Numbered from the stretch's first letter, positions 17,908 through 26,711 are shown. The stretch is 64,000 nucleotides of DNA from Saccharopolyspora indica (GCF_027853965.1 NZ_JAQGLB010000014.1:1-64000); one strand, 5' to 3'. Made by a program: numbers and translations. Notes: a model not told the origin generated them from the sequence alone.

Positions 17908-19377
17908 ATGACCTCGACGACTGCCGCGTCGTCCCGCGAGCGCGGGCACGGCCGGTTCCTCTTCGGCCAGCCGCGCTGGTTCACCACGATCTTCGTGGTC
18001 GACATGTGGGAGCGGTTCAGCTTCTACGGCATGCTCGCGATCCTGTACCTCTACCTGGTCGCGAGTCCTGCGGACGGCGGTTTCGGGATGGATCCGACCA
18101 CCGCCGCCGCGGTGTTCGGCATCTACATGTCGATGGTGTTCGTCACCGCGCTGCCCGGGGGCTGGATCGCCGACCGGGTGTGGGGGCCGCGCCGTTCGCT
18201 GCTGTTCGGAGGGGTGCTGATCGCCCTCGGGCACATCTCGCTGGCCACCCCGGTGCAGGGCTCGTTGTTCCTGGGGCTGGTGCTCATCGCGATCGGCACC
18301 GGGCTGGTCAAGCCCAGCATCGCGGCCATCGTGAGCAGCGCGCACCCCGGGCAGAACGAGAAGCGCGAGGCCGCGTTCTCGGTGTTCTACATGAGCACCC
18401 AGATCAGTGCGCTGCTGGCACCGATCGTGACCGGCTACCTCGGGGAGAACGTCAACTGGCACCTCGGTTTCGGCGTGGCGGCGGCGGGCATGATCGTGGC
18501 TCTCGTGCACTACGGGTTGGGGTACAAGCAGTTCGAGGCGATCGCCGCCGCACCGCGACCGGCGAGCCGCGCGGAGCTTCGGGTCGTCGCGCGGCGCACC
18601 GGGATCGTCATCGGTGCGGTCGCGGCGGTGTTCGCGGTGGACGTGCTGTCCGGGGCCTTCACCCCGCGGCACGTCCTGATGGCGATCGGGCTGACCACCA
18701 TCGTGGTGCCGGTCCTGTACTTCCGGTACCTCAAGCGGCAGCCGAGCCTGACCACCGGTGACCGGCGGCGGGTTTCGGCGTTCCTGTGGCTGCTGCTGGC
18801 GTCTGCGCTGTTCTGGATGCTCTACGCCCAGAGCGGTTCCGTGCTCAGCGGTTTCGCGAAGGACTCGACCGATCGCCAGGTCGCGGCCTTCGAGGTGCCC
18901 GCGAGCTGGTTCCAGTCCGCGCACCCGCTCTACATCCTGCTGCTGGCACCGGTGTTCGCGTGGCTGTGGGTGCGGATGGGCCGGCGGGTCGGGGTGCCCG
19001 CGAAGTTCTCGGGTGCGCTGCTGTTCGGTGGTGCGGCGTTCGTGCTGATCGCGGTGGCGGCGGTCCAGGCGGCCGACGGCCTGGTCTCGCCGCTGTGGCT
19101 GCTCGCCGCGTACCTGCTGCAGGTGTGCGGCGAACTGGCGCTGGCCCCGGTGGGGCTGAGCATGGCCGCGCAGGTCGCGCCGCGGGGGTTCACCAACCAG
19201 ATGCTCGGCCTGTTCTGGCTTTTCGCCGCGCTCGGGGTGGGAGTGGGCGGTCAGCTGGCGGGCCTGCTCGCCGTGCTGCCGCAGCCGCTCTACTTCGGTT
19301 CGCTCGGACTGGTCGCGGTCGTGGCGGGCGTGCTTCTGGGGTTCAGCGCGAAGCGGCTCTTCCGCCGTCTGCTCTGA
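17908..19377 (+). CDS. POT/PTR-family major facilitator transporter
   Basis: A 489-residue protein with about 12-14 membrane helices. It carries the POT family signatures WERFSFYGMLAILYLYL in helix 1 and GTGLVKPSIAAIVSSAHPGQ for the PTR2 motif, then FSVFYMSTQISALLAPIVTG. POT proteins normally import di- and tripeptides with protons. Here the gene lies between the SARP and the P450 of the polyketide cluster, so a role in moving the product or an amino-acid conjugate is possible but unproven. ATG at 17908 has GGGAGGG upstream. A phased repeat precedes it. Confidence 0.88.
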   Translation: MTSTTAASSRERGHGRFLFGQPRWFTTIFVVDMWERFSFYGMLAILYLYLVASPADGGFGMDPTTAAAVFGIYMSMVFVTALPGGWIADRVWGPRRSLLFGGVLIALGHISLATPVQGSLFLGLVLIAIGTGLVKPSIAAIVSSAHPGQNEKREAAFSVFYMSTQISALLAPIVTGYLGENVNWHLGFGVAAAGMIVALVHYGLGYKQFEAIAAAPRPASRAELRVVARRTGIVIGAVAAVFAVDVLSGAFTPRHVLMAIGLTTIVVPVLYFRYLKRQPSLTTGDRRRVSAFLWLLLASALFWMLYAQSGSVLSGFAKDSTDRQVAAFEVPASWFQSAHPLYILLLAPVFAWLWVRMGRRVGVPAKFSGALLFGGAAFVLIAVAAVQAADGLVSPLWLLAAYLLQVCGELALAPVGLSMAAQVAPRGFTNQMLGLFWLFAALGVGVGGQLAGLLAVLPQPLYFGSLGLVAVVAGVLLGFSAKRLFRRLL

Positions 19378-19392
19378 AACCCCGCGCTCGTC

Positions 19393-19435
19393 CTGAGCTC
19401 GGGTCGAGCGGTCTTCGAGCCGGGATTGCTCTGAT
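19393..19435 (+). promoter_or_regulatory. SARP-type heptamer repeats upstream of P450
   Basis: CTGAGCT (19393), TCGAGCG (19404) and TCGAGCC (19415) lie exactly 11 bp apart with 4-bp gaps. Eight nucleotides after the last repeat is TCTGAT (19430-19435), the position of the -10 box in SARP-activated promoters. The P450 start is 38 bp further on. Confidence 0.7.
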
Positions 19436-19473
19436 GGGCGAACAGATCTCGCCCGAAACGCAAGGAGAACGCC

Positions 19474-20679
19474 GTGACTGCTGTGGAACCCGCCGAGCCC
19501 GCCGCCACCTACCCCTTCGGTCCCGGTACCCAGGTAGATCCCGAACCGGAGTACGGCCGGTTCCGCCGCGAGCAGCCGGTGGCCAAGGTGAAGCTGGCCT
19601 TCGGCGGTGAGGCCTGGCTGGTCACCCGCTACGCCGACGTCAAGGCGGTGCTGAACGACTCCAGGTTCAGCCGGGCGGCCACCGTCGAGGCGAAGACCTG
19701 GATCAGCCAGTCGGGCCCGGAGGGTGCTTCGCTGGTCATCATGGACCCGCCGGAGCACACCCGGATCCGCACGCTGGTGGCCAAGGCGTTCACCGCCCGC
19801 CGGATCGAGGCGCTGCGCCCGCGGATCCAGCAGATCACCGACGAGATGCTGGACGGGATGGAGCGGGCCGGCCAGCCGGCGGACCTGATCGCGCACCTGT
19901 CGTTGCCGCTGCCCGTCGCGGTGATCTGCGAGCTGCTCGGCGTGCCCTTCGACGACCACCAGAAGCTGCGGACCTGGTCCGAGACGATCATGTCGAGCAC
20001 CGCCTTCAGCGCCGAGGAGACCGGCGCCGCCTACGGGCAGCTGGCCGGCTACCTCGCCGGTCTGATCGCGCAGCGGCGGGAGCGGCCGACGGAGGACCTG
20101 CTGGGCGCGCTCGTGGTGGCCCGGGACGAGCAGGACAAGCTGAGCGAGCAGGAGATGATCAGCGTTGCGCTGACCATCCTGGTGGCCGGTCACGACACCA
20201 CCGCGAGCCACATCGGCAACTCCACCTACGCGCTGCTGCGCCGGCCCGACCAGTGGGCGCTGCTGCGCGACGACCCGGCTCTGCTGGAGCGGGGCGTCGA
20301 GGAGCTGCTGCGCTACCTCGCGCTCGGCGTGTCCAGCGGGCTGCCCCGGGTGGCGACCGAGGACATCGAGCTCGGCGGTGTGCTGATCAAGGCCGGTGAC
20401 TCGGTGATCCCGTCGATCACCGCGGCCAACCTCGACGAGGACGTCTTCGACGCCCCGGACCGGATCGACCTCACCCGGGAGCACAACCCGCACATCGCCT
20501 TCGGGCACGGCATCCACCACTGCCTGGGCGCGCAGCTGGCGCGGGTCGAGCTCCAGGTCGCCCTCTCGACGCTGGCGCGGCGCTTCCCGGACCTGCGGCT
20601 GGCGGTGCCCGAGGAGGAGCTGTCCTGGAAGACCGGTCTGCTCATGCGGGGTTTCCGGGAACTGCCCGTCACCTGGTGA
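19474..20679 (+). CDS. Cytochrome P450
   Basis: A 401-residue soluble bacterial P450. The I-helix is VAGHDTTASH, the ExxR motif is EELLR, and the heme loop FGHGIHHCLGAQLA holds the cysteine ligand. EHTRIRTLVAKAFTARRIE is the usual C-helix region. GTG at 19474 follows AAGGAG. It is the first gene after a strong SARP-type box and is convergent with the lipocalin-like gene across a 21-bp terminator. It probably performs an oxidative tailoring step on the polyketide. No ferredoxin gene is adjacent, so electrons must come from elsewhere. Confidence 0.95.
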   Translation: MTAVEPAEPAATYPFGPGTQVDPEPEYGRFRREQPVAKVKLAFGGEAWLVTRYADVKAVLNDSRFSRAATVEAKTWISQSGPEGASLVIMDPPEHTRIRTLVAKAFTARRIEALRPRIQQITDEMLDGMERAGQPADLIAHLSLPLPVAVICELLGVPFDDHQKLRTWSETIMSSTAFSAEETGAAYGQLAGYLAGLIAQRRERPTEDLLGALVVARDEQDKLSEQEMISVALTILVAGHDTTASHIGNSTYALLRRPDQWALLRDDPALLERGVEELLRYLALGVSSGLPRVATEDIELGGVLIKAGDSVIPSITAANLDEDVFDAPDRIDLTREHNPHIAFGHGIHHCLGAQLARVELQVALSTLARRFPDLRLAVPEEELSWKTGLLMRGFRELPVTW

Positions 20680-20694
20680 GCGGTTGAGCGCGGA

Positions 20695-20744
20695 AAGCGG
20701 TGAACGCGGGAACGATCCACAGGTCGTTCCCGCGTTCACCGCTT
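20695..20744. terminator. Bidirectional terminator between P450 and lipocalin-like gene
   Basis: A perfect 21-bp stem (20695-20715 with 20724-20744) with an 8-nt loop lies between two convergent genes, with A/T runs at both ends. Confidence 0.9.
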
Positions 20745-20748
20745 CAGG

Positions 20749-21105
20749 TCAGCAGCGCTTCGCGGTGATCTCCGCTTCGGCGCTGCCGAGCACGTCGCCG
20801 TCGTTGTCGTAGGCAATACCGCCACCTCGGCCCTCGAAGGTGTCGCAGTCGACGACGACGTCCTGGTGCGAGTCGGTGCGCCCGATCCGGTTGCCCTCCT
20901 CGTCCCGGATCGGCTGGCTGAAGTCGAAGGCCAGCCCGGTGGGAGAGGTGGCCCGCCAGGTCCCGGTGCAGCGCTCGCCGTCGGTGTTGACCATCTCCAT
21001 CATCCCGTCCGCGAAGAACCAGAACGGCAGGTCGCGCTCGACCACACCGTCGGAGCGCGTCACGGTCGCGGTCCACTCGCCGACGACGGGGTGCTTCTTC
21101 CTCAT
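20749..21105 (-). CDS. Small lipocalin-like protein of the polyketide cluster
   Basis: A 118-residue protein without a signal peptide. It starts with the calycin-like GEWTATVTRSDGVVERDLPF strand pattern and has CTGTWRATS and RGGGIAYDNDGD later. It resembles the Tat-exported protein at 40371 (GTWTGTITREDGETNRVLFA, then GTGQWRLTG), so two paralogues flank the cluster. ATG at 21105 has GGAGAAACGAG upstream, and an in-frame extension is unsupported. It is the last gene of the leftward LLM-SDR-DUF1772 operon. Binding or protecting the hydrophobic product is a guess; no catalytic residues are recognised. Confidence 0.65.
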   Translation of the reverse strand: MRKKHPVVGEWTATVTRSDGVVERDLPFWFFADGMMEMVNTDGERCTGTWRATSPTGLAFDFSQPIRDEEGNRIGRTDSHQDVVVDCDTFEGRGGGIAYDNDGDVLGSAEAEITAKRC

Positions 21106-21180
21106 CTCGTTTCTCCGATCTGCGTGGGTGGTGGGAACGACCGCGCGGCCGGTGCGCACCGGCCGCGCGGGAGCCCTGGT

Positions 21181-21636
21181 TCAGCTGATCACCACCGCCA
21201 GCGCGTTGACGCCCAGCGCCAGCGCGGCCAGGAAGGTGCGCAGCAGGTTCCAGTTGCGCCACACCGGGCGCGGGTCCTGCCAGTCGTCCGGGATCGACGC
21301 CGGGTCGAGGCCCTTGACCCGCTTGTTGATCGGGACGTTGGCCAGGTGCGACACCGCGGAGACGCCGAGCAGCAGCACCGCGCCCGCGATGTGCAGGCCG
21401 GTGGTCGCCGCGTCCTCGGCGAGCACGGCGAGAGCGACGCCGGCCAGGAAGGAGCCCAGCACGATGATCGGCATCGTCGGATCCCAGCGGCGTCCGAGGA
21501 GGCGGTGGGTGTCCACGTACCGCCCGGGTGGCATGGCGGCCATCGCGGGCACCACGCTCAACGCCACCGCGAAGAGCACCCCGGCGGTCACCCCGCTGCC
21601 CAGCAGCAGGACGACTCCCAGCACGTCGGTCAGCAT
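21181..21636 (-). CDS. DUF1772 anthrone oxygenase-like membrane protein
   Basis: A 151-residue protein with four hydrophobic helices and the DUF1772 pattern: VTAGVLFAVALSVVPAM, LGRRWDPTMPIIVLGSFL, NVPINKRVKGLD and WRNWNLLRTFLAAL. The family includes anthrone oxygenases that turn anthrones into anthraquinones. A second member is at 34743, sharing NVPINKxVxGLDP. ATG at 21636 has GGAGG upstream. The two copies may act at different rings or form a hetero-oligomer. Confidence 0.82.
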   Translation of the reverse strand: MLTDVLGVVLLLGSGVTAGVLFAVALSVVPAMAAMPPGRYVDTHRLLGRRWDPTMPIIVLGSFLAGVALAVLAEDAATTGLHIAGAVLLLGVSAVSHLANVPINKRVKGLDPASIPDDWQDPRPVWRNWNLLRTFLAALALGVNALAVVIS

Positions 21637-21670
21637 GGCCTGTCCTCCCTCGCGTTCGGTGCCCGGTCGC

Positions 21671-22354
21671 TCACCAGGCCATGACTTGGCCGCCCGCGCG
21701 GAAGAACGTTCCGGTCGGGCCGTCGTCGGGCAGCGCGACCAGGTTCGCCACGTCCACCGCCGCCTCCTCGGGGAGCCGCTTGCCCTGCGGGCGCATGCGG
21801 CTGCGCAGCTGGCCGGGGTTGATCGCGTTGACCAGCACCCCGGTGCCCTCGGTGTCCTTCGCGAGCAGGACGGTCACCGCGTTCAGCGCGGTCTTCGACG
21901 CCGAATAGCCCGGTGCCGAGGGGAACAGCCCGAAGGCGAACGATCCGGTACCGCTGGAGATGTTCACGACGCGGCCCCACCGCCGCGACAGCATGCCGGG
22001 CAGGACCGCCTGCGCGACGCGCCAAGCCCCGAGCGCGTTGACCGCGAACTCCTGCGCCACCGCGCCGAGGTCCGCGGTGACCGGGCGGGATCCGGCGTCC
22101 AGCAGCACACCTGCGTTGTTGACCAGCACGTCCACCGGCCCGGCCGCGTCGACGGCCCGGCGCACGGAGTCCGGGTCGGTCACGTCCATCGCCACCGCGC
22201 GGGCGCCCGCGCCGATGCCGGCGGCCACCTGGTCGGCGACCTCGCGCTCGCGGGCGGCGACCACGACCTGGAGCCCGGCCGCGGCCAGCTGCTCGCTGAT
22301 CGCCCGGCCGAGCTCGCCGTTCGCCCCGGTGACCAGTGCGGTCCGCGTCGCCAT
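21671..22354 (-). CDS. Short-chain dehydrogenase/reductase
   Basis: A 227-residue SDR with cofactor motif TGANGELG, NNAG, the catalytic serine in VVNISSGTG, and YSASK with the catalytic Tyr and Lys. All active-site residues are intact. The ATG is 2 bp after the stop of the LLM oxidoreductase, indicating translational coupling. It is probably a tailoring ketoreductase or dehydrogenase of the polyketide or of a sugar. The cofactor motif is the classical type, and the substrate is unknown. Confidence 0.88.
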   Translation of the reverse strand: MATRTALVTGANGELGRAISEQLAAAGLQVVVAAREREVADQVAAGIGAGARAVAMDVTDPDSVRRAVDAAGPVDVLVNNAGVLLDAGSRPVTADLGAVAQEFAVNALGAWRVAQAVLPGMLSRRWGRVVNISSGTGSFAFGLFPSAPGYSASKTALNAVTVLLAKDTEGTGVLVNAINPGQLRSRMRPQGKRLPEEAAVDVANLVALPDDGPTGTFFRAGGQVMAW

Positions 22355-22356
22355 CG

Positions 22357-23220
22357 CTACCGCACCGCCTCGGCCAGCAGGTCCACCTGCTCGGGGTCCG
22401 AGCTGCACGGCATGAAGATGAGCTCGTCGCAGCCAGCCTCCCGGTAGCCCTCGACGGTCTGCCGGATCAGCTGCTCGTCGACGAGCGCGCCCTTCACGAC
22501 CCGGGTGGCGTACTCCTCGCCGAGGAAGCCGTAGTAGTCGCCGAGGAAGTCCTCGGCGTGCCGGTGCGCGTCCGGGCCGAGCGCGAAGTAGCTCAGGGCG
22601 AGCTTGCGCGGTTCCCGGGTCAGGCCGTCGGCGGCCCAGACCGCGCGGGCTCGCTGCAGGTTGGTCCGGTAGCCGTTCGGCGAGCTCCCACCGGCGATCC
22701 AGCCCCAGCCGAAGCGGGCCGCGCGTCGCACCGCGCCTTCCGAGTGGCCGCCGAACACCAGTCGCGGCGGGGCGGCCGGGACCGGGCCGACGGGGTGGTC
22801 GAACCCGGGCTCCGCGGTTCCCGACCACAGGGCCCGCATCCGCTCGACCATCGCGTCCAGCCGCCGGCCGCGGTTGCGGTGCTCGGTGCCGCCTGCCGCG
22901 AAGTCGTCCGCCCGGAAACCGGCGGCCATGCCGAGGATCAACCGGCCGCCCGACAGCCGGTCCACCGTGGCGGCCTGCTTGGCCAGCACCGCGACGTCCG
23001 CCCGGTAGGGGGCGATGAGGATCGTGGTGGCCAGCTGGATCCGCTCGGTGACGCCCGCGGCCGCGGCGAGCGCGGTGAGCGGTTCGTAGTTGTCGTAGAC
23101 CAGGCGGTCCAGCGCACCGAGGGTGCTGAACCCGCCGGTGTCGGCGCGGCGCGCCCACTCCAGCAGGTGCCGGGCCGGCGTACCGGGAATGGTCGCTGGC
23201 AGACCGACTCCGATGTCCAT
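22357..23220 (-). CDS. LLM-class (luciferase-like) flavin/F420-dependent oxidoreductase
   Basis: A 287-residue TIM-barrel enzyme: MDIGVGLPATIPG at the start, LGALDRLVYDNYEPLTAL, IQLATTILIAPYRADVAVLA and DRLSGGRLILGMAAGFRADD are family hallmarks. These enzymes use FMNH2 or F420H2 for monooxygenation or reduction. ATG at 23220 has GGAGGGG upstream. It heads the leftward operon LLM-SDR-DUF1772-lipocalin, preceded by a SARP-type box on the same strand, so it is very likely a tailoring enzyme of the cluster. Confidence 0.88.
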   Translation of the reverse strand: MDIGVGLPATIPGTPARHLLEWARRADTGGFSTLGALDRLVYDNYEPLTALAAAAGVTERIQLATTILIAPYRADVAVLAKQAATVDRLSGGRLILGMAAGFRADDFAAGGTEHRNRGRRLDAMVERMRALWSGTAEPGFDHPVGPVPAAPPRLVFGGHSEGAVRRAARFGWGWIAGGSSPNGYRTNLQRARAVWAADGLTREPRKLALSYFALGPDAHRHAEDFLGDYYGFLGEEYATRVVKGALVDEQLIRQTVEGYREAGCDELIFMPCSSDPEQVDLLAEAVR

Positions 23221-23251
23221 GGCGCCCCTCCGCTGCTCGGGTGTGAGCCCG

Positions 23252-23283
23252 ATGCTGGCGGCCTGAGCTCGAAGCCGTCTCGA
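23252..23283 (-). promoter_or_regulatory. SARP-type heptamer pair for the leftward LLM operon
   Basis: On the minus strand TCGAGAC (23283-23277) and TCGAGCT (23272-23266) are 11 bp apart. Eight nucleotides later comes CAGCAT (23257-23252) as a -10 candidate. The LLM start is 32 bp further on. Confidence 0.65.
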
Positions 23284-23334
23284 GGATCGGTGGGGGCGCT
23301 GGGAAGTCCGCAGCGGAGAGCCGTGGACCCGGGT

Positions 23335-23366
23335 TCGAGCCCGGTTCGACCGCGGCTGGCTACGGT
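23335..23366 (+). promoter_or_regulatory. SARP-type heptamer pair and -10 for the glycosyltransferase
   Basis: TCGAGCC (23335) and TCGACCG (23346) are 11 bp apart with a 4-bp gap. Exactly 8 nt later is TACGGT (23361-23366), a good -10 hexamer. The glycosyltransferase starts 49 bp downstream. Together with the minus-strand pair it makes this a divergent SARP-controlled promoter. Confidence 0.72.
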
Positions 23367-23415
23367 CCGGCCGCTGGGAGCAGAACCGGCCGGTGCGCAG
23401 GAAGGGATACCGCAG

Positions 23416-24591
23416 ATGCGCGTGCTGATCAACACGTGGGCGTGGCCGACGCACTACTACCAGATGGTTCCGCTGGCCTGGGCCTTGCGCTCGGCCGGGC
23501 ACGAGGTGCTGGTGGCCAGCCAGCCCGCGCAGCGCCCGGTGGCGGAGGCGACCGGGATGCCGTTCGTCGCGGTCGGCCACGACGTGGACGTCGTCGGCAT
23601 GATCCGCGCGATCGTGCAGGGCGGTGGTTCGCCGCCCGAGCCGCAGCGGGGATGGGCGCGCAAGGTGCCGCGCTCGACCGCCATGTGGCTCGCGCTGGCC
23701 GAGGCCATGGCCGACGACCTCGCAGCCGTGGCCCGCCGCTGGGCCCCGGACCTCGTGCTCCACGAACCGTCGTCCTGGGCAGGGCCGCTGGCCGCGGCCG
23801 TGATCGACGTGCCCGCGGTGCGGTTCCCCTGGGGCGCCGACATCATGGCCGCGATGCAGGCCCGGAAGGGCGTGCTGGAGGGGGAGGTCGAGGCGCTCGC
23901 GCCGCTGTGCGAGCGGTTCGACCTCGACGGGGTGGACACCCTGGGCTCGGTGACCGTCGACCCGTGCCCGCCGGGCATGCAGGTCCCGGACCTCGCGCAC
24001 CACCGGACGGGGATCCGGTACGTCCCGTTCAACGGTCCGGGGCAGGTGCCGCCCTGGCTGTTCGAGCGGTCGGACCGGCCGCGGGTGTGCGTGACCTGGG
24101 GGACGACGGTGGGCCGGGTGGACGCGGGCAAGGTGCTGGCCGGCGAGGTCGCCCGGGCCATCGCCGACCTCGGCGCGGAGGTGGTGGTGGCGGTGGACCG
24201 CGCTCAGCGCGACTCGCTCGGCGCGCTGCCCGACCAGGTGCTGGTGGCCGAGTCGGTGCCGCTGCACCTGCTGCTGCCCGGCTGCGCCGCGGTGGTCGGC
24301 CACGGTGGTGCGGGCACCATCATGACCGGGCTGGTCAGCGGCCTCCCGCAGGTGGCGGTGCCGCTGCTGCCGGACCACCGGTTCAACGCCACCCGGCTGG
24401 CCGCTTCGGGCGCCGGGATCCTGCTGTCCCGCGAGGAAGCCGGTCCGGACCGGATCCGGGAATCGGTCCGGCAGGTGCTGGAGGAGCCCGGCCACCGCAA
24501 GGCGGCCGGGGAGCTGCGCGCGCAGATCGAAGCGCAGCCCCACCCGCGGGACCTGGTGCCCCGCTTGGAAGAACTGGCCGGCGGGAGCTGA
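23416..24591 (+). CDS. GT1-family glycosyltransferase
   Basis: A 391-residue GT-B glycosyltransferase of the antibiotic type (EryCIII/UrdGT-like). It starts [20 protein letters not shown], and the nucleotide-sugar site is [20 protein letters not shown] followed by [15 protein letters not shown]. It probably attaches a sugar to the polyketide aglycone. No deoxysugar biosynthesis gene is seen in the window, so the donor must be made elsewhere or be a common UDP/dTDP sugar. ATG at 23416 has GGAAGGG upstream. It is monocistronic: it ends at a terminator facing the convergent 6PGDH-like gene. Confidence 0.92.
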   Translation: MRVLINTWAWPTHYYQMVPLAWALRSAGHEVLVASQPAQRPVAEATGMPFVAVGHDVDVVGMIRAIVQGGGSPPEPQRGWARKVPRSTAMWLALAEAMADDLAAVARRWAPDLVLHEPSSWAGPLAAAVIDVPAVRFPWGADIMAAMQARKGVLEGEVEALAPLCERFDLDGVDTLGSVTVDPCPPGMQVPDLAHHRTGIRYVPFNGPGQVPPWLFERSDRPRVCVTWGTTVGRVDAGKVLAGEVARAIADLGAEVVVAVDRAQRDSLGALPDQVLVAESVPLHLLLPGCAAVVGHGGAGTIMTGLVSGLPQVAVPLLPDHRFNATRLAASGAGILLSREEAGPDRIRESVRQVLEEPGHRKAAGELRAQIEAQPHPRDLVPRLEELAGGS

Positions 24592-24603
24592 CCGCCGAAC
24601 GCA

Positions 24604-24633
24604 GGAGAACCCCCTCCGGAGAGGGGGTTCTCC
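24604..24633. terminator. Terminator between glycosyltransferase and 6PGDH-like gene
   Basis: Perfect 13-bp arms (24604-24616, 24621-24633) with the tetraloop CGGA, followed by CTTGTTT, between two convergent genes. Confidence 0.88.
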
Positions 24634-24647
24634 CTTGTTTCGCCGAT

Positions 24648-25535
24648 TCAGCCCTCGACCGGCTCCGGCTGCTCGTGGAGTTCCATGAGCACCGCCGCGT
24701 CCTGGTCGCCTCGACCGGTCGCGACCACATCGGCGAAGCGTTCCGCCGTCCGGCTGATCACCGGCAGCTCGATGCCGAGCTCGGCGGCTTCCTGCAGCGC
24801 CAGCCGCAGGTCCTTCTCCATCAGCCGCGCCCGGAAGGCCGCGGGTTCGTAGTCGCGCCGTTCGATGAACCCGGCGCGGAAGCGCATCACCTCGGAGGCG
24901 AACCCGGTGGTGGCGGTGATGACGTCGAGCACGACCTGCCGCTCCAGACCGGCGTTCTCGCCGTAGGAGATCGCCTCGACGAAGGAGGCCAGCTGGGCGC
25001 CGAGCAGGAGGTTCAGCACCAGTTTGAGCACGGATGCGGTGCCCGGGCCGCCCAGGTGGACCACCTCGCGACCGGCGGACTCCAGCACCGGTCGCACCGC
25101 TGCCACATCGGCGGCCGCCCCGCCGGTGAGGATCCGCAGCTCACCCGCCCTGGCCTGCAACGGGTTCCCGATCAGGCAGGCCTCCACCCGGCGCATCCCC
25201 GCCGCGGTCAGCCGCTCGGCGGCGGACCGGGCGAAGGACGGCGACACCGTAGAAGTGTCCACAATGGGCGTTCCGGGGCGCAGCACCGGCAGCAGGCCGC
25301 CGAACAGCACCTCCTCCACCGCTCTCTCGTCGCTGAGGCTCAGCAGCACGATGTCGGCGTCCGCGGCGGCCCGGGCCGGTGTCGGTGCCTGCTGGGCGCC
25401 TGCCGCGACCAGCGGTGCCGTCTTCGCCGCCGTCCGGTTGTGGACGGTGAGCGGGTAGCCGGCGTCCAGCAGGCGGTGCGCGACGCCGCCGCCCATGTTC
25501 CCCAGGCCGATGAGGGCCAGCTTCTGCTTGTCCAC
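24648..25535 (-). CDS. NAD(P)-binding 6PGDH/hydroxyisobutyrate dehydrogenase-family reductase
   Basis: A 295-residue beta-hydroxyacid dehydrogenase-like enzyme. It has cofactor motif LIGLGNMGGGVAHRLLDAG, the substrate loop VDTSTVSP, and catalytic Lys171 in KLVLN. The C-terminal helical domain is also close to imine-reductase-type relatives. GTG at 25535 is 12 bp after the SchA/CurD gene, so it is the last gene of a leftward three-gene operon. Such enzymes are uncommon in type II polyketide clusters; reduction of a ketone, aldehyde or imine on the product is plausible. Confidence 0.85.
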   Translation of the reverse strand: MDKQKLALIGLGNMGGGVAHRLLDAGYPLTVHNRTAAKTAPLVAAGAQQAPTPARAAADADIVLLSLSDERAVEEVLFGGLLPVLRPGTPIVDTSTVSPSFARSAAERLTAAGMRRVEACLIGNPLQARAGELRILTGGAAADVAAVRPVLESAGREVVHLGGPGTASVLKLVLNLLLGAQLASFVEAISYGENAGLERQVVLDVITATTGFASEVMRFRAGFIERRDYEPAAFRARLMEKDLRLALQEAAELGIELPVISRTAERFADVVATGRGDQDAAVLMELHEQPEPVEG

Positions 25536-25547
25536 TGCTCCTCCGGA

Positions 25548-25943
25548 TCAGCTGGCGGTGGCGCCGGGGCGGAAGGTGTCGATGGACAGCTGCGAGATGC
25601 ACCGCATGGTGCTCTTGCGGAAGTAGGCCCGGAACCGCTCCGGGGTCGCGGTGTCGCGAGGTTCGGACAGGTAGGGCTTGAGGCGCTCCTCGATCTCGTG
25701 CACGCCGCCCTGGGTCGACATGTGCCTGCCGATGTCCTCGATGGTGGCGGCCCCCTCGTAGTGGATGAACCGCACCATCACGCCGTCCTGGATGAACACG
25801 CCGGTGCCGAGCAGCTTTCCGACCTCCGCGCCCGACTCGTCGCGCAGGACCGGTGAGCTGGCGCGCTTGAAACCGGCGAAGATCTCCGCGATCTCGTCCT
25901 CGAAGCCCGGCTTGACCTTGTAGGTGATGGCTGCGTAGGGCAT
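25548..25943 (-). CDS. SchA/CurD-like domain protein
   Basis: A 131-residue protein matching the SchA/CurD family of spore-pigment and pentangular clusters: PYAAITYKVKPGFEDEIAEI, RASSPVLRDESG, MVRFIHYEG and the C-terminal STMRCISQLSIDTFRPG. The fold is ABM-like. The exact role in aromatic polyketide biosynthesis is not settled; a part in chain cyclisation or oxidation has been suggested for relatives. It lies between an SDR and a 6PGDH-like gene with 12-30 bp gaps. Confidence 0.88.
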   Translation of the reverse strand: MPYAAITYKVKPGFEDEIAEIFAGFKRASSPVLRDESGAEVGKLLGTGVFIQDGVMVRFIHYEGAATIEDIGRHMSTQGGVHEIEERLKPYLSEPRDTATPERFRAYFRKSTMRCISQLSIDTFRPGATAS

Positions 25944-25973
25944 GTCAACTCCTCGTGTTGTGCGGAATCGGCC

Positions 25974-26711
25974 TCAGATGCCGCCGTCGGCGGTGATGCT
26001 GACCCCGGTCAGGTAGCCGGCCGGCGCGCTGGCGAGGAACAGCACCACGTCGGCGATGTCGCCGGGGGTGCCGAGGCGGCCGAGCGCGGTGAGCCCGGCC
26101 AGCTGCTCGCGCAGGCCGGGCGGCATCCCGCCGCCCGGTGCGGGCTCGATGACGCCGGGGGCGACCGCGTTGACCCGGATCGCCCGCGGTCCCAGCTCGC
26201 GGGCGAGGGAGCGGGTGAGGCCGAGGACACCGGCCTTGGCGGCGTTGTGGTGGACCATCCCGGGGCGGCCCCGGGTCGCGACCGCACCGCCGATCGTGAC
26301 CACCGAGCCACCGGGGCGGAGGATCGCCGCCGCGGCGCTGGTGACCAGGAACGCGGAGGTGAGGTTGGCGTCGACCACGCGGTGCCATTGCGCGGGGGTG
26401 AGCTGCGCGGCCGGCGACCGCCCGTCCGCGCCCGCGTTGTTCACCACGACGTCGAGCCCGCCGAACGCTCGCCGGCACTCGTCGACCAGGTCGGCCACCG
26501 CGGCCGGATCGGTGACGTCGGCGCGAACCACCCGGTGCCCGAAGCCGACCGCGTCGAGCTCCCGGGCGAGCGCTTCGGCCGCCGCGTCGTCGCTGCGGTA
26601 GCAGGCGAGGACCGTCGCTCCGGCTCCGGCGAAGGCCAGGCTGGTCGCCCGGCCGATCCCCCGGGTCCCGCCGGTGACGAGGACGCACTTGCCTTGGAGT
26701 TCGTAGTCCAT
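25974..26711 (-). CDS. SDR-family protein lacking the catalytic Ser and Tyr
   Basis: A 245-residue SDR homologue that aligns without gaps over its first 160 residues with the ketoreductase at 35233. The cofactor site is intact ([16 protein letters not shown]). The catalytic Ser142 is Gly (TIGGAVA) and Tyr155 is His (HHNAAK); only Lys159 remains. The protein still ends with the normal ADGGI. It should be unable to do classical SDR chemistry, or it uses the histidine pair. It is the first gene of the leftward operon under the four-repeat SARP box. ATG at 26711 has AAGGGA upstream. A structural or altered catalytic role is inferred. Confidence 0.82.
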   Translation of the reverse strand: MDYELQGKCVLVTGGTRGIGRATSLAFAGAGATVLACYRSDDAAAEALARELDAVGFGHRVVRADVTDPAAVADLVDECRRAFGGLDVVVNNAGADGRSPAAQLTPAQWHRVVDANLTSAFLVTSAAAAILRPGGSVVTIGGAVATRGRPGMVHHNAAKAGVLGLTRSLARELGPRAIRVNAVAPGVIEPAPGGGMPPGLREQLAGLTALGRLGTPGDIADVVLFLASAPAGYLTGVSITADGGI

